NCBI GenBank assembly: GCA_015501055.1
Contig: JADNYV010000010.1
Span: 62,001-126,000, forward strand
DNA from: Mucidula mucida
Taxonomy: Eukaryota > Basidiomycota > Agaricomycetes > Agaricales > Physalacriaceae
Reading direction: 5' to 3'
Length of the DNA: 64,000 bases
Position 1 is the first letter of the stretch; each line of letters opens with the position of its first letter. The notes beneath the pieces are model-generated. The model saw only the letters and a program-made list of their open reading frames with translations, did not search any database and was not told the DNA's origin. The position numbers and the translations under genes were made by a program. This document shows, piece after piece, positions 11,632-21,763 of the stretch.

Positions 11632-13731
11632 ATGCCAGGCTCTCGCAGCTGGGTTCGGCCTTCTTTGTGGGTTCTTGAACCTCCACCGTCCTCCGTCGCA
11701 CCCAGTGGACAATGGAGCAATGCCGATATGGATCCCGTGCCAGTTAGTTTGAGGACATGGACGACTTGGAACTTTGTCGCCTACTGGATTACTAGCGCTG
11801 CCAATATTGCTGCATGGGAATTGGCGAGCTCGATGTTGGCCGTTGGTTTGTCATGGTCTGTGCTTCTCTTCGAAGAAGACATGATGTCAATAACCGGCTA
11901 ACGTAGGCGCCAAGCTCTCGTCGCCATTGCCATCGGTCACACCCTTATTTCTGTGGTAATTGTTCTTAACGGGACCATCGGGGCGAGGCTGCATATCCCA
12001 TTTCCTGTTCTCATCCGGTCGTCTTTCGGGTTTTGGTTCAGCTACTTTGCAGTTATCAGCAGGGTGGTGCTATCTATGTTTTGGTTCGGTATTCAGGTAG
12101 GTTCGATACTCAACCCTTCTCGATATTCATGAAGATGACGCGTCTCAGTCATATACGGGAGGTGAAGGTGTCTATCAGATGCTCAAGGCTATATGGCCGT
12201 CTATTGGCCACCTTCCGAATCATCTCCCGGATAGTGCTGGGATAACAACTACGAGTATGTGAACCGGGCTGTCAATCTAACTGTCTCTGACGCGTGTGGC
12301 CAGGTATGCTGACCTACTTTCTGTTCTGGACTGTCCAATTCCCGTTTATGCTTCTCTCACCTCAAAGAATTCGGTTACTCTTTGTCGTCAAATCCATCGT
12401 TGTGCCCGTCACTTGGTTCGCGATGCTCATCTGGTCTATCGTCCGCGTTCCGACCTCAATATCTTTGAAGCCTCAACACACTGCTCTGAGTGGAGTAGAG
12501 CTCGACTGGGCATATATGAGCGCGATAAACAGTGCTCTCGGCGTGTGGCTCACTGTCGGCGTGAACATTCCAGACTTCAGTGTAAGTGTTCTTCAGCACA
12601 TTCGAATAGCTAGCACCTGCTGATCGGCGTTATGATACACGCAGAGATACGCCAAACATGAGAGATCGTGCGTGTCATTCTGATTGAGCACTGTGGAATT
12701 TACCGTTGATCGGCAGTCTCCGACTTTAGTCAATTAATTCAGCTTGTCGTGATCCCGCAAGCATTCACTCTCGTCGGCTTCATCGGAATTGCGGTGACCT
12801 CTGCGGGGCAGACGCTGTATGGAGAGACAATCTGGGATCCATTGAAGCTCGTGGACCGTTGGGACAACCGGGCTGCAGCGTTTTTCGTGGCTCTTAGCTT
12901 TGTCTTGGCCACCATTGGAACCAACGTCTCGGCCAACAGTCTGAGTGCCGCAAACGACATGACAGCTCTTCTTCCACGGTACATTAACATCCGCCGCGGT
13001 CAAGTCTTGTGTGCGATTCTCGGTGGCTGGTCTCTGTGCCCATGGAAAATACTGGATAGCGCACCCGGTTTCCTATCGTTCATGTCAGGGTACACCATCT
13101 TTCTAGCCCCATTTGCAGCAATGTGAGTTCATGTGATGTCGTAAATCTGTCTACTAGTGAATAGCTGCTGATTCACAAATTTTCTTAGCATGGCGACAGA
13201 CGTGAGTAAAGCTTAATTGGTACTATCGATATTTTGATATGGAGCGTTGTAGTACTGGCTTGTCCACAGCGGCCGCGTGGATGTGCCCGCCATGTACAAT
13301 CCCAAGGGGAGATACCGATATTGGCATGGAATCGTGAGTGTGTACTATCGGATCCGAGAATAGTCTCCCTGATTTTCCCCAGAACTATCGAGCTTTGGTC
13401 GCTTTACTGCTGACTGCACCACCTGCTATACCAGGACTGATCGCTTCCATTCGTGCAGAAGTCAATGTCGGCGGAGCGTTGCATCTTTTCCAGATCGACT
13501 CGCTGTTCGGTGTAAGTCGTAGGTGTGTTCCTTGACGCTTCAAGTCTAACGTGGCAGTTGCCTCAGTTTTTTGCGGGCGGCTTCGTGTATTGGACGTTGT
13601 CGACGTTGTTCCCGAATTCCGAGGCGCGCTTACCAGACAAGCCTAGCGATGTGGAAGCGATGACTAGCGAGGTGGAGAGTGAGGGAAAGGTGGACGAGGA
13701 CCCAGAAAAATGTAAGAGCTTCTCTTCATAG
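11632..13731 (+). CDS. NCS1-family nucleobase/allantoin permease, copy 1
   Basis: The protein starts MPGSRSWVRPSLWVLEPPPS and runs through about 12 membrane helices to a hydrophilic, acidic tail ending PEKCKSFSS. NCS1 hallmarks are clear: TTWNFVAYWITSAANIAAWE (helix 1), RSSFGFWFSYFAVISRVVLS, LSMFWFGIQTYTGGEGVYQM, INSALGVWLTVGVNIPDFSR, LYGETIWDPLKLVDRWDNRA and NSLSAANDMTALLPRYINIR (helix 8 and following loop). Fungal members (FUR4, FUI1, DAL4, THI7 groups) import uracil, uridine, allantoin or thiamine by proton symport at the plasma membrane; sequence alone does not choose the substrate, though an allantoin/uracil type is most likely. There are about nine introns and no breaks. It is paralogous to the gene at 17605-19640, with nearly the same exon pattern. 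Confidence 0.87.
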
Positions 13732-13901
13732 TACCTACTTAGAGGTATGTATGTATAGTTCCTGGATGTAGGCTATTAGGGCGTGAAATGGCATAGGATC
13801 TGCGATCACGCGTGGTTCGCTGATCGCATTTGATCAAACGTCTATCTTGCCTTCACTCGCTCAAGTACAAATACCTTGTCAGTCCCGCCTTTGTTGATCT
13901 C

Positions 13902-14819
13902 ATGACGACCTCTGGCGCCCCAAATCTGCAACGTATTCGCGACTCTTTCGATTTGTGTACTTCGATGGGACGCCACTCTTTTCTCTACTCTTGCGAAATG
14001 CTTCTTCGTGCTGCAGAGTCTCACTATGCAAGTGAATCGACGGCGTTCCAGACGTCGGTGAGACGAATGCGATGCTCTATTATGCTCTTCGTTGACCTAA
14101 GTGAGATGCAGATGGTTCATGTTCTGGAGCACGCTGTATTCCTGTCTTCTAGCTTCCCTGATGAGACGTGTCGCGACACCATCTGGAGAGTCTTCACTGC
14201 TCTAGATGAAATGGTTTCCAGCCATTCACAGTGGGATCTCATGTGTACGCCGTTTCCTCGTTCTGTGGACTAAATGTAACGCGTTCCATTAGTGCGAATG
14301 GCTGGCATACAACTGTTTCTACCGCACAAACATACTATACAAGCCGCATCTTCTGCCATTGAACCCGTCGTACTCCCTGCGCCAGTCACGTACCCAGCTA
14401 GTCCTCCTCCTGCACAACAACCGCTGCATACTGAGCAAGTCATCGATTTCTCTAAATCCTCTCCACCGACGTCGCCCAAAACCGATTCAGACGGGCTGGA
14501 AGGCATTCAGGAACTTCTAGACACGTCGTCTCTCAATGACGTCGAAACGCCAGAGAAGAATCAATTCATGCCGCGTCGCTCGCGAAGACGTACCCGATCG
14601 GTGAACGTCACTGCCGCTGCTCTTCCTGTCAGTCCAGAAAAGCGTCGGTCGTCTAAACGTATCCTTCACAAGCGCGTCGTTTCCGCTGATCAGACCATGG
14701 AGATGCCAAATACGCGTGCATCGACGAAGCGCCAATCACATCGACGCGTCGCTTCGGCTAGTGTATCTCGTCGCCAGGAGAAAGAAAATCAGAGTCAGGA
14801 CGAAGTGATGTTCGACTGA
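13902..14819 (+). CDS. Unknown protein with basic C-terminal region
   Basis: The first in-frame ATG is 13902 (MTTSGAPNLQRIRDSFDLCT). The frame is open further upstream, so an extra 5' exon is possible. Exon 1 ends at about 14241 and a 48-nt GT..AG intron links it in frame to exon 2, which begins LRMAGIQLFLPHKHTIQAA and ends SQDEVMFD, TGA at 14817-14819. The N-terminal half is predicted helical; the C-terminal half is Pro/Ser rich and then strongly basic (PRRSRRRTRSVN, RRSSKRILHKRV), suggesting a nuclear protein. I do not recognise the family. It lies between the two NCS1 permeases, in the same direction, and shows no functional link to them. Confidence 0.55.
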
Positions 14820-15106
14820 GAGGACCTGGAGTGGAGCAAACAACATACAGTTACAATAGACCGGGAACCGTAGCCTCAGTAATACCAAATCATAGATAAT
14901 AAAGCTAGAATAGAGTACTTAATCGCATGACATGTCCTCTGGGGTATCGTACGAACAATTCAACCACTACGAGCTGTCGAATCAAAGAGCTCACCGAGGC
15001 TGGCGATGGACCGGCTCATCGGACCGATGCCGATCAGAAATTTTGCAACCAAGCTCATTGCTTTACCTCCTTCGACCAGGACCGTCGTTCTTTATGCGCC
15101 ACTTTT

Positions 15107-16827
15107 ATGTTTAGAAAGGCGCTGTTCTCTAGACAAGTCGCATTACCTCGTCGCTCTTTCTCCGTTGCCCGTACTCAACTCAAACCGGCCGAGACAAAAC
15201 TTCTCGCCTCGCTCAATGCACTCGACAAACTGTTGTCTGCCCCAGAGCCCGAGACGAGCGAAGTGCGCGCGTACACGGAACAAAAGCTGAAGGACCCCAG
15301 AGCTTTCCAGTCCCGACGCGAGCGCTTGGCTGTTTACGAGAAATTGGCGCTTATTCTCACTCGCCATCGACAGGCGAACGAGGCATCATGGCTTGTCAAA
15401 CGCATGGAGGAGGAAGGCTTGCAACCGCGGCCGCTTACCCGCGCGCGTCTTATGGTCGCGGAAATCCTGCAATGTCCGCCTGAGGAACGCGAGAGTTTAT
15501 TTTCCTCGTTAAAGGACATCATTCGACAGACACCTCTCAAACAGGACGACCTGCTTGCGCTCGTGGACTCATTCGAGTGGTCCGTTGACAAGTCCTACTA
15601 CATCCCCGCCCGCATAGTTCGCGACTTTATCGACTGCCAACGGCAGCCATACGTGCCGTCAGCAGAGCTCGCAACACTTCTCGTGAACATGCAAACACGA
15701 GCTGGCCTTTTGGACGACGCGTATATCACCTTGCGCGACTTCAAGCCCACAACTTCCGCCCAGGAGGCCTCCCGTCCATTTGCTTCCACCATTTCCAGCT
15801 TGGCGGCAACCAATCCCGCCGAAGACGTTTTCTTCGGCAAGGTGATGGGGCTCATGCAGGACGGAGCGGTCGGCGGGGATGCCGATACGTTCAACGCCCT
15901 CATCGAGCGGGAGCGCGCCCTCGGTGACCACGAACGCGTGCTAGCATTCTATGACCTTCTTCGGCAACTGCATTCAGACGGTGCCGTCTCCCCGGATGGT
16001 ATCACCTTTATTAATGTCTTCACTTCCATGGCTCTCGCCAAAAAACCGGGCAAGTTCACACCCCGTCATCTATTTCGCGACTTGTACTCGTTTTACTTCT
16101 ATTCCGCGGATCGCTCTCCCCCAATCGACACCGACATGATGAGTTTGGACCAAGAGATCCTCGACCGTGCCCTGCTCGCGTTCCTCAATACCAAGGATCC
16201 TGCAGCTGCTTTGATCACTCTTCATATGTTCGCGCTCCTCGGCCTTCCAGTTAGCACCAATACGTACCGCCGTATCGTCAACTACGTCGCTGTAAAAATC
16301 AAATTCTCGGGCATAGCGTGGCGGAGGCCGTTTTACAGGAACTCGATTACACTCCGCTCAATCCAGATGCAGTCCTGCAGCTGACACAACTGCGTGGAGT
16401 GGATTCGAGACTTGTTCAATCCGTCCTCGATTCGTTGAGGAAAAAGCGCGGGGCGCGATACGTTGTGCCTTCGTACGGTATGATGCAGGGCGAAGCACAC
16501 ATCCCGAACAGTGCACGATGGGATGTGATTCCCCTTGAGGACATCATGACCCTCGTTATCCGGACGGATTTGCGTGTAAAGCTGGAGAAAGACCCGGAGT
16601 TCACGGAGGAACTTTTGTCGGAGGAAACGCGCGCGCTTGTGCGAGAGACAGAAGCAACGATGATGCCCGGTGATGTTACGCTCCGGAATTGGGGCAATGC
16701 GCCGCGCTCGAGAGGCGTAGGTGAGAGGAAGAAGGATTATGGTCGACGATCCAGGAAACAAGGTACTTGCAAATCTATACCTTTTGAGGTCAAGGGATCT
16801 AACGCCCTTGTAGCAGGAGGAAGCTGA
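15107..16827 (+). CDS. PPR-like mitochondrial protein, with apparent 1-nt frameshift
   Basis: The start ATG at 15107 gives MFRKALFSRQVALPRRSFSV, a clear mitochondrial presequence. The frame is open upstream to about 14927, but that part is not presequence-like. The body is built of helical-pair repeats of pentatricopeptide type (EKLALILTRHRQANEASWLV; DTFNALIERERALGDHERVL; ITFINVFTSMALAKKPGKFT). Such proteins bind organellar RNA. At about 16294-16298, a run of five A, the frame closes shortly after in one register while coding resumes one base shifted (HSVAEAVLQELDYTPLNPDA). No GT..AG intron of workable length explains this, so it is either a real frameshift or a base-calling loss in the A run. 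The C-terminal frame ends at 16827 whether or not a small intron near 16762-16816 is removed. Confidence 0.65.
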
Positions 16828-17604
16828 TAAAGTGGTCGTCTTCGAGCTTAGACGTGTCCACGGGGGCTTGCTTGTTGCGGTCAAAGGTGCACTGCCATTA
16901 CCTCATTGACGGTTAGTCTGAGTGGCGCACTGAGATTACATATATCCTCCCGAGAGAAGGAGAAATGGAAAACTTCGCGAGGGGAGAAAAGCCAAGCGCT
17001 ATGTGCGCTTCATACGCAAGTACATATCATTACAACATAATATTCTAATGTATACTCATACGCTATCTAATGAGTTGTAGATATTGAGCGTGTAACAATT
17101 GACATGGTTCGTCCATGTTCACCGATGCCAGCGTCCTTGGAGAAGTTTACAATAAGTAATGTAGGGCATTACTCCAGCAGTAATCCATATGCCGCGGCGA
17201 GTAGGAGCGTGCATCGGTGCAGATGAGTGACCGAAGTGGAGATAGCAACAAGATGAGTCGGGGTTCCGGTCATCCCTACACTACGGCATCGCTTCAAATC
17301 TATTCATGATCCTGCCGCTTCACCATTTTCGACGATACGCCTCCTCAACGAGTCAAACGTCGGTCCCTTTATCTGACAGCAGTCTCGGGAACTTGGCGTG
17401 TACTTGACATGCACACTCAATCGAGGTGCCTCCAGCGGGGTTTCATCACATGACGGCTAGCCTATCGCATTCCAGCTTGTTATCTCCTCCTCTTTATCGG
17501 CCACCACAGAGCATATGGCGGATCAGTCTGGTCCCTACTCCAGATGCGTATATAAGTAAGCGCGGAAGCGATTTTCACTTTGTTTCGCGATTTCCCTGCT
17601 TACC
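16828..17604 (+). promoter_or_regulatory. Intergenic region and core promoter of NCS1 copy 2
   Basis: About 780 bases without a supportable gene. A TATA box-like tatataa lies at 17549-17555, about 50 nt before the permease ATG at 17605. Copy 1 has a TATA-like element at a similar distance, so the promoter core may have been duplicated together with the gene. Confidence 0.5.
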
Positions 17605-19640
17605 ATGTTCAAGGCGTCAAAGTGGGCGCTGGAGCCGTCTCCTTCTACGTTTGCGCCCACATCGAAATGGAGCAACAAGGATATGGATCCAGTCGCTCCG
17701 GAGGACCGGACATGGTCGACGAGGAACTATGTTGCGTACTGGATCTCGGATGCGACGAATACTGCGGTTTGGGAGCTGGCGAGTTCCATGTTGGCTGTTG
17801 GGCTCTCGTGGTATGTCCTCGTAAAGATCCCTGTTTCTCGTGTTGATTGTGAATAGGCGACAGGCGCTTCCAGCCATTGCCGTTGGACATGTTATCATAT
17901 CCATTGTCATGGTTCTTAACGGAACTGTGGGAGCTCGTTTACACGTCGCGTTTCCCGGTAAGGAAGCTAGTCCAACAACGTAAGCCGCGTATCTGACTGT
18001 CAACAGTGCTTAACCGATCTTCATTCGGTTTCTGGTTCAGCTATTTCAGTGTGATTAGTCGAGTCATTCTGGCTATGTTTTGGTTTGGCATCCAGACATA
18101 CACGGGCTCAGAATGTGTCTACCAAATGCTCAAGGCGATCTGGCCCTCGACAGCAAGGATTCCCAATCATCTTGCTGAAGGCGCGGGGATAACCTCGGTC
18201 GGGATGATGTGCTACTTCCTGTGGGTCCAAATCACGACTCTAACAAGGCCCCATTAAACGTATCATCTAGATATTGGCTAGTACAATTCCCGTTTATGCT
18301 GGTCTCACCGCAAAGGATTCGCCATCTTTTCATGGCGAAGGCCATCATTGTGCCGTTCGCATGGCTGGCTATACTCATATGGGCTATGGTTAAGGCACCC
18401 CCACGAGTCTCTTTGGAACCCAAACATGCCACTATCAGCGGCAGTGACCTGAGTTGGGCATGGTTAAGCGCACTCAATAGTGCTCTCGGTATTTACGCGA
18501 CTCTCGCAGTAAACATTCCCGATTTTACAGTGAGATATATAACCATGGCGCTTTTTACCCTCTTTTCTAATCGTATGCCCAGCGTTATGCCAAAAATGAA
18601 CGAGCGTAAGACCTATTCCAAAGAGTCTCTATAGTTTATCTAACATTGCGAACAGACAATACGTGCAGCTCGCCATTATTCCCACCGTATTCACTCTCAT
18701 CGGCTTTTGCGGAATTGCAGTCACTTCTGCAGGCGAAGTTCTCTATGGCGAGACTTTATGGGATCCGCTACAACTGATTGACCGCTGGGACAACCGGGCT
18801 GCGGCTTTCTTTGCTGCTTTCAGCTTCTTCCTAGCTACCATTGGCACGAACATTTCAGCTAATAGTTTGAGTGCTGCAAACGACATGACGGTTTTGTTTC
18901 CGAGATACATCAACATCCGGCGTGGCCAGATCATTTGTGCGATCATTGGTGGTTGGGCACTTTGTCCTTGGGAGATCCTCGCCACGGGTCAGGGCTTCTT
19001 GACCTTCATGTCGGGATACACTGTATTTTTGGGCCCGTTTTCTGGAATGTAAGCATCTCATGTCAAGTGATTATATTCCGTATAGCTAACGAAACGCAAC
19101 AGAATGGTCGCAGATGTGTGTTCATGTATGCCGCCGCCTTGAGTGCACTTAACTGATATCACGATAGTACTGGCTCGTGCACAAATGCAAGGTCGATGTT
19201 CCGGCGATGTACGACCCCCACGGTCGATATCGGTACTGGAATGGCATTGTATGTTGTTCCTTCGTGTATCTCCCTTATCCTTTCTGACATCGGAACAGAA
19301 CTGGCGTGCTGTAGTTGCTTTGCTCTGCGCGGTACCTCCAAGCATGCCTGGTTTGATACACAGTATCAACAACAGTATCACTGTTGGTAACGTCTCTCAC
19401 GTCTTCGACATTGCTTGGTTATATGGCGTACGTCCTGTCCTGTCTTCTCTGTACTTGAATAACGTTGTGTATTAGTTCTTCGTTTCACTTATTTTATACT
19501 GGGCCTTGAGCTCGTTCTTCCCAGCAACGGAGACGTATTTGGATTCAGCGGACCACGGAGACGACCGTTTTGCGTCGCGTCCTGAATCTCCAGAGAAGGA
19601 AAAAGCTGCGGATGTCGAAGCGTTTGTGAAGAATGTATGA
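17605..19640 (+). CDS. NCS1-family nucleobase/allantoin permease, copy 2
   Basis: The start gives MFKASKWALEPSPSTFAPTS; the end is a charged tail closing VEAFVKNV, TGA at 19638-19640. It aligns along its whole length with copy 1: RNYVAYWISDATNTAVWELA, RSSFGFWFSYFSVISRVILA, LYGETLWDPLQLIDRWDNRA, NSLSAANDMTVLFPRYINIR and DVPAMYDPHGRYRYWNGIN. Helix-8 and loop residues are conserved, so both copies look functional. The differences (for example TNTAVWE for AANIAAWE, GSECVYQM for GGEGVYQM) may change substrate range. The intron sites match copy 1 closely, which indicates tandem duplication after intron gain. No breaks were seen. It is most likely a plasma-membrane proton symporter for uracil, allantoin or a related base. 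Confidence 0.87.
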
Positions 19641-19812
19641 CAGCTTGATGAACTCACGCGTCGCTAGAATGTAGAATTAATGTGTGCCTGTATGGGCGTC
19701 CATGTACTTATCTTCTGTACATGTACCTTCAGGTTGATCACGCGCTGCAAGGAAAGATTACACGTGCAGAATATGACGGTTTGTCTTGAGTTAATGCCAA
19801 GTCTGAATTCCG

Positions 19813-20867
19813 CTACATTATGAGGCAATCTCGCGTTGAATGCTCCATGTACTCAGGCGGAATAAATCGACTTTCGCTCTCGCGAAGCGCCACCTCCCTT
19901 TCTGCAAACTCCCAAATTTCCTGGTTTGTCCTTAACAGACTAGAAATGACTGATGGAAGAAGATCTCCTTCTACAAATCCTACGTGAGGATCATGCGAGT
20001 CGGTACCCGGAAGCAGACGGATGCAGCGAGGGTCTTTCACTTCGCGCACCCAATCCGCTCTCCAACATTTGTCCCCCGCGAACGTGTTGACAAGGTAAGG
20101 GTATGGAAGTATAACGAGGACTTTGAGTGCGGGACACTCGGACATCACAATGCCGCATATGGCGGATGTGATACTGAACATATCACCCTGATTGCGCTCT
20201 GCGCTGTGGTAGCTTGAGCTCTTCATGGGCATCATGATATGGGTGAGGGAGGGGAAGACCTCGCGCAAGGTCTGAGGGTCTTCGAGGAACGGAATCCGGC
20301 AGCACTGCGCCGAGTCCGAGCTATCGGTGTCCCACCAGATGTGTGTGGCGGTTTGGAGGGCCCGGAGGAAATGGGCAGGGTTCACGCCGTCGAATGCGAT
20401 GTGTTTGGGACGGAGGGAGGAGATGGCGCGCTCGACAGAGTCGATGCAGGTGTGGTCTTTGGGTTCCCGACTTGAGCGCGTGATGTAAAGGCATTGGATG
20501 TCTGTGCATGCTTCGAGGATGTGAGCCATTAAGGTGTCGTTGATGTCCCAGTTGAGAGTTAGTTCTTTCACGTGAGTCGCAAAGAATGAGGTGGAGGGAT
20601 CGCGTTCCCGACGCAATTGTATGGATGAACAAAATTTGGTGGCTGTCTCAGAGTCTAGAATAGCGACAGTATGGTATAATGAGGGCTCCATCCTAGTACA
20701 TCATGTATGTGAGCACGTAGCCCGTATAACGAAGAGGAACCATACCATTCTTTCACGGCTCTACAAACACCGATCAGAGTGATAGTAACGGATGCGCTTT
20801 CTGAGAGCGTTATAGCAGTCTTGAATATGACATGTAGCACTTCTGGTGGTAGTACGCTGTCTGACAT
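19813..20867 (-). CDS. F-box-like protein
   Basis: The first ATG (20867) gives MSDSVLPPEVLHVIFKTAI, followed by ITLIGVCRAVKEW, the pattern of an Agaricomycete F-box-like domain (Leu-Pro-Pro-Glu-Val, then a Cys-Arg-x-Val-x-x-Trp). A GT..AG intron of about 50 nt near 20690-20740 joins in frame to EPSLYHTVAILDSETATKFC. The rest is a leucine-containing variable region (FATHVKELTLNWDINDTLMA; PSLTHIMMPMKSSS; CPALKVLVILPYPY), as in substrate receptors of SCF ubiquitin ligases. The stop is TAG at 19813-19815. Such genes are greatly expanded in mushrooms and the specific target cannot be inferred. The gene converges with NCS1 copy 2. Confidence 0.65.
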
Positions 20868-20995
20868 CAAGATTTGAGGTCCGGTGATGGTGATGGTCTG
20901 TGGTCGCGTCAACTCAAGGTCCTTTATGATCCTGGTGATTGGAAAGCCGCCGAGGGATTCCTATCATTACGAGGTTTCATCTACAATCTGTCAAG

Positions 20996-21016
20996 GATAG
21001 ATAGATAGATAGATAT
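20996..21016. repeat. GATA tetranucleotide microsatellite
   Basis: Five perfect copies of gata followed by atatat. On the minus strand it lies about 180 nt beyond the stop codon of the split reverse transcriptase remnant, so it may be the simple-repeat tail of that non-LTR element; this is inference. Confidence 0.8.
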
Positions 21017-21218
21017 ATTTTAGCCTGCGTCTAGCCCTTAAAGAACACAGCAGGGTCCGTACTACAATAACAACTATACAGTATACTGCTACGGCACCAA
21101 ACCCTTTCCCAACATTGTTAACACAGGTCAGCCCCCGTAAGGTACGCCCGGATTAAGTCTGCTGGGGAGGATGGAATACAATCAGACATACCAGTCAGGT
21201 ATATACATAGGTACCCCC

Positions 21219-21223
21219 CGTAC
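21219..21223. repeat. Target site duplication, left copy (CGTAC)
   Basis: Five bases directly before the left LTR. The same five bases follow the right LTR at 27749-27753. Five-bp duplications are usual for Ty3/gypsy integrases. Confidence 0.92.
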
Positions 21224-21752
21224 TGTTAGCGACTGACTAAGCCACGAGACTCAACCAGGTACCACAGCAAGAACTAAGGAAGAAAGCGTTCGCGTTCGTA
21301 AGACTAGGCTAGGCCAGGTGTATAAACGAGATCGGAACTAAAGTACAATGATACTACACTACTGCTTATATACTAGTAAGTCTGTATTTGAAGCTCCTTG
21401 TCCATACGCGTTTCCACTAGGAATGCTCCACGCCCTTAACCCAGTGTTGTATGCTACTAGTCCGTGAAACCATTAAATACGAGTGGTGACTGCATGTAAG
21501 TAATAATACTGAAACGACCATGTGTACTACGAGTGTCGGCGGTGTGTATACAATAGGGAGTCCATGAGGTATCGGCATGTATGATGTCATCCATGTGTTG
21601 GGCGTGTGTCCGACATGAGTACGGCTTCGGTAATGAAAAGGGGTATGATCGGTGACGAAACAGATGATGAAACGGTCCGTTGGTTGATAAGACAAGGCTC
21701 CCGATAAGATATGATAAGATGTGAAAATGTGAAAATATGGCGATTCATAACA
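21224..21752 (-). repeat. LTR (3' LTR in element orientation)
   Basis: 529 bp, TG..CA ends. Read base by base against 27220-27748, no difference was seen. It contains short open frames that are not genes. Confidence 0.95.
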
Positions 21753-21763
21753 TCACCCCCTCC
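21753..21763 (-). other. Polypurine tract of the retrotransposon
   Basis: On the minus strand, a purine-rich run containing GGAGGGGG lies directly before the 3' LTR and just after the pol stop codon (21764-21766). Position and composition fit the plus-strand primer of reverse transcription. Confidence 0.75.

Larger units (their letters stand above)
20868..21223 (-). other. Left flank of retroelement: microsatellite and probable 3' end of older element
   Basis: Contains the GATA microsatellite (20996-21016) and, next to the LTR, a short sequence that continues the reading frame of the reverse transcriptase remnant found on the other side of the LTR element (minus strand, reading VRGVPMYIPDWYV then a stop). 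This is the expected 3' end of that older element, now separated from its body by the insertion. Confidence 0.45.

Noticed and set aside
19984..20475. Open plus-strand frames across the F-box-like gene
   Set aside because: They are antisense shadows of the long minus-strand exon, with no family features and Gly-rich, low-complexity content.
21417..21695. A 92-codon frame present in both LTRs (also 27413-27691)
   Set aside because: It is a by-product of identical LTR sequence and has no known LTR-encoded counterpart in Ty3 elements.
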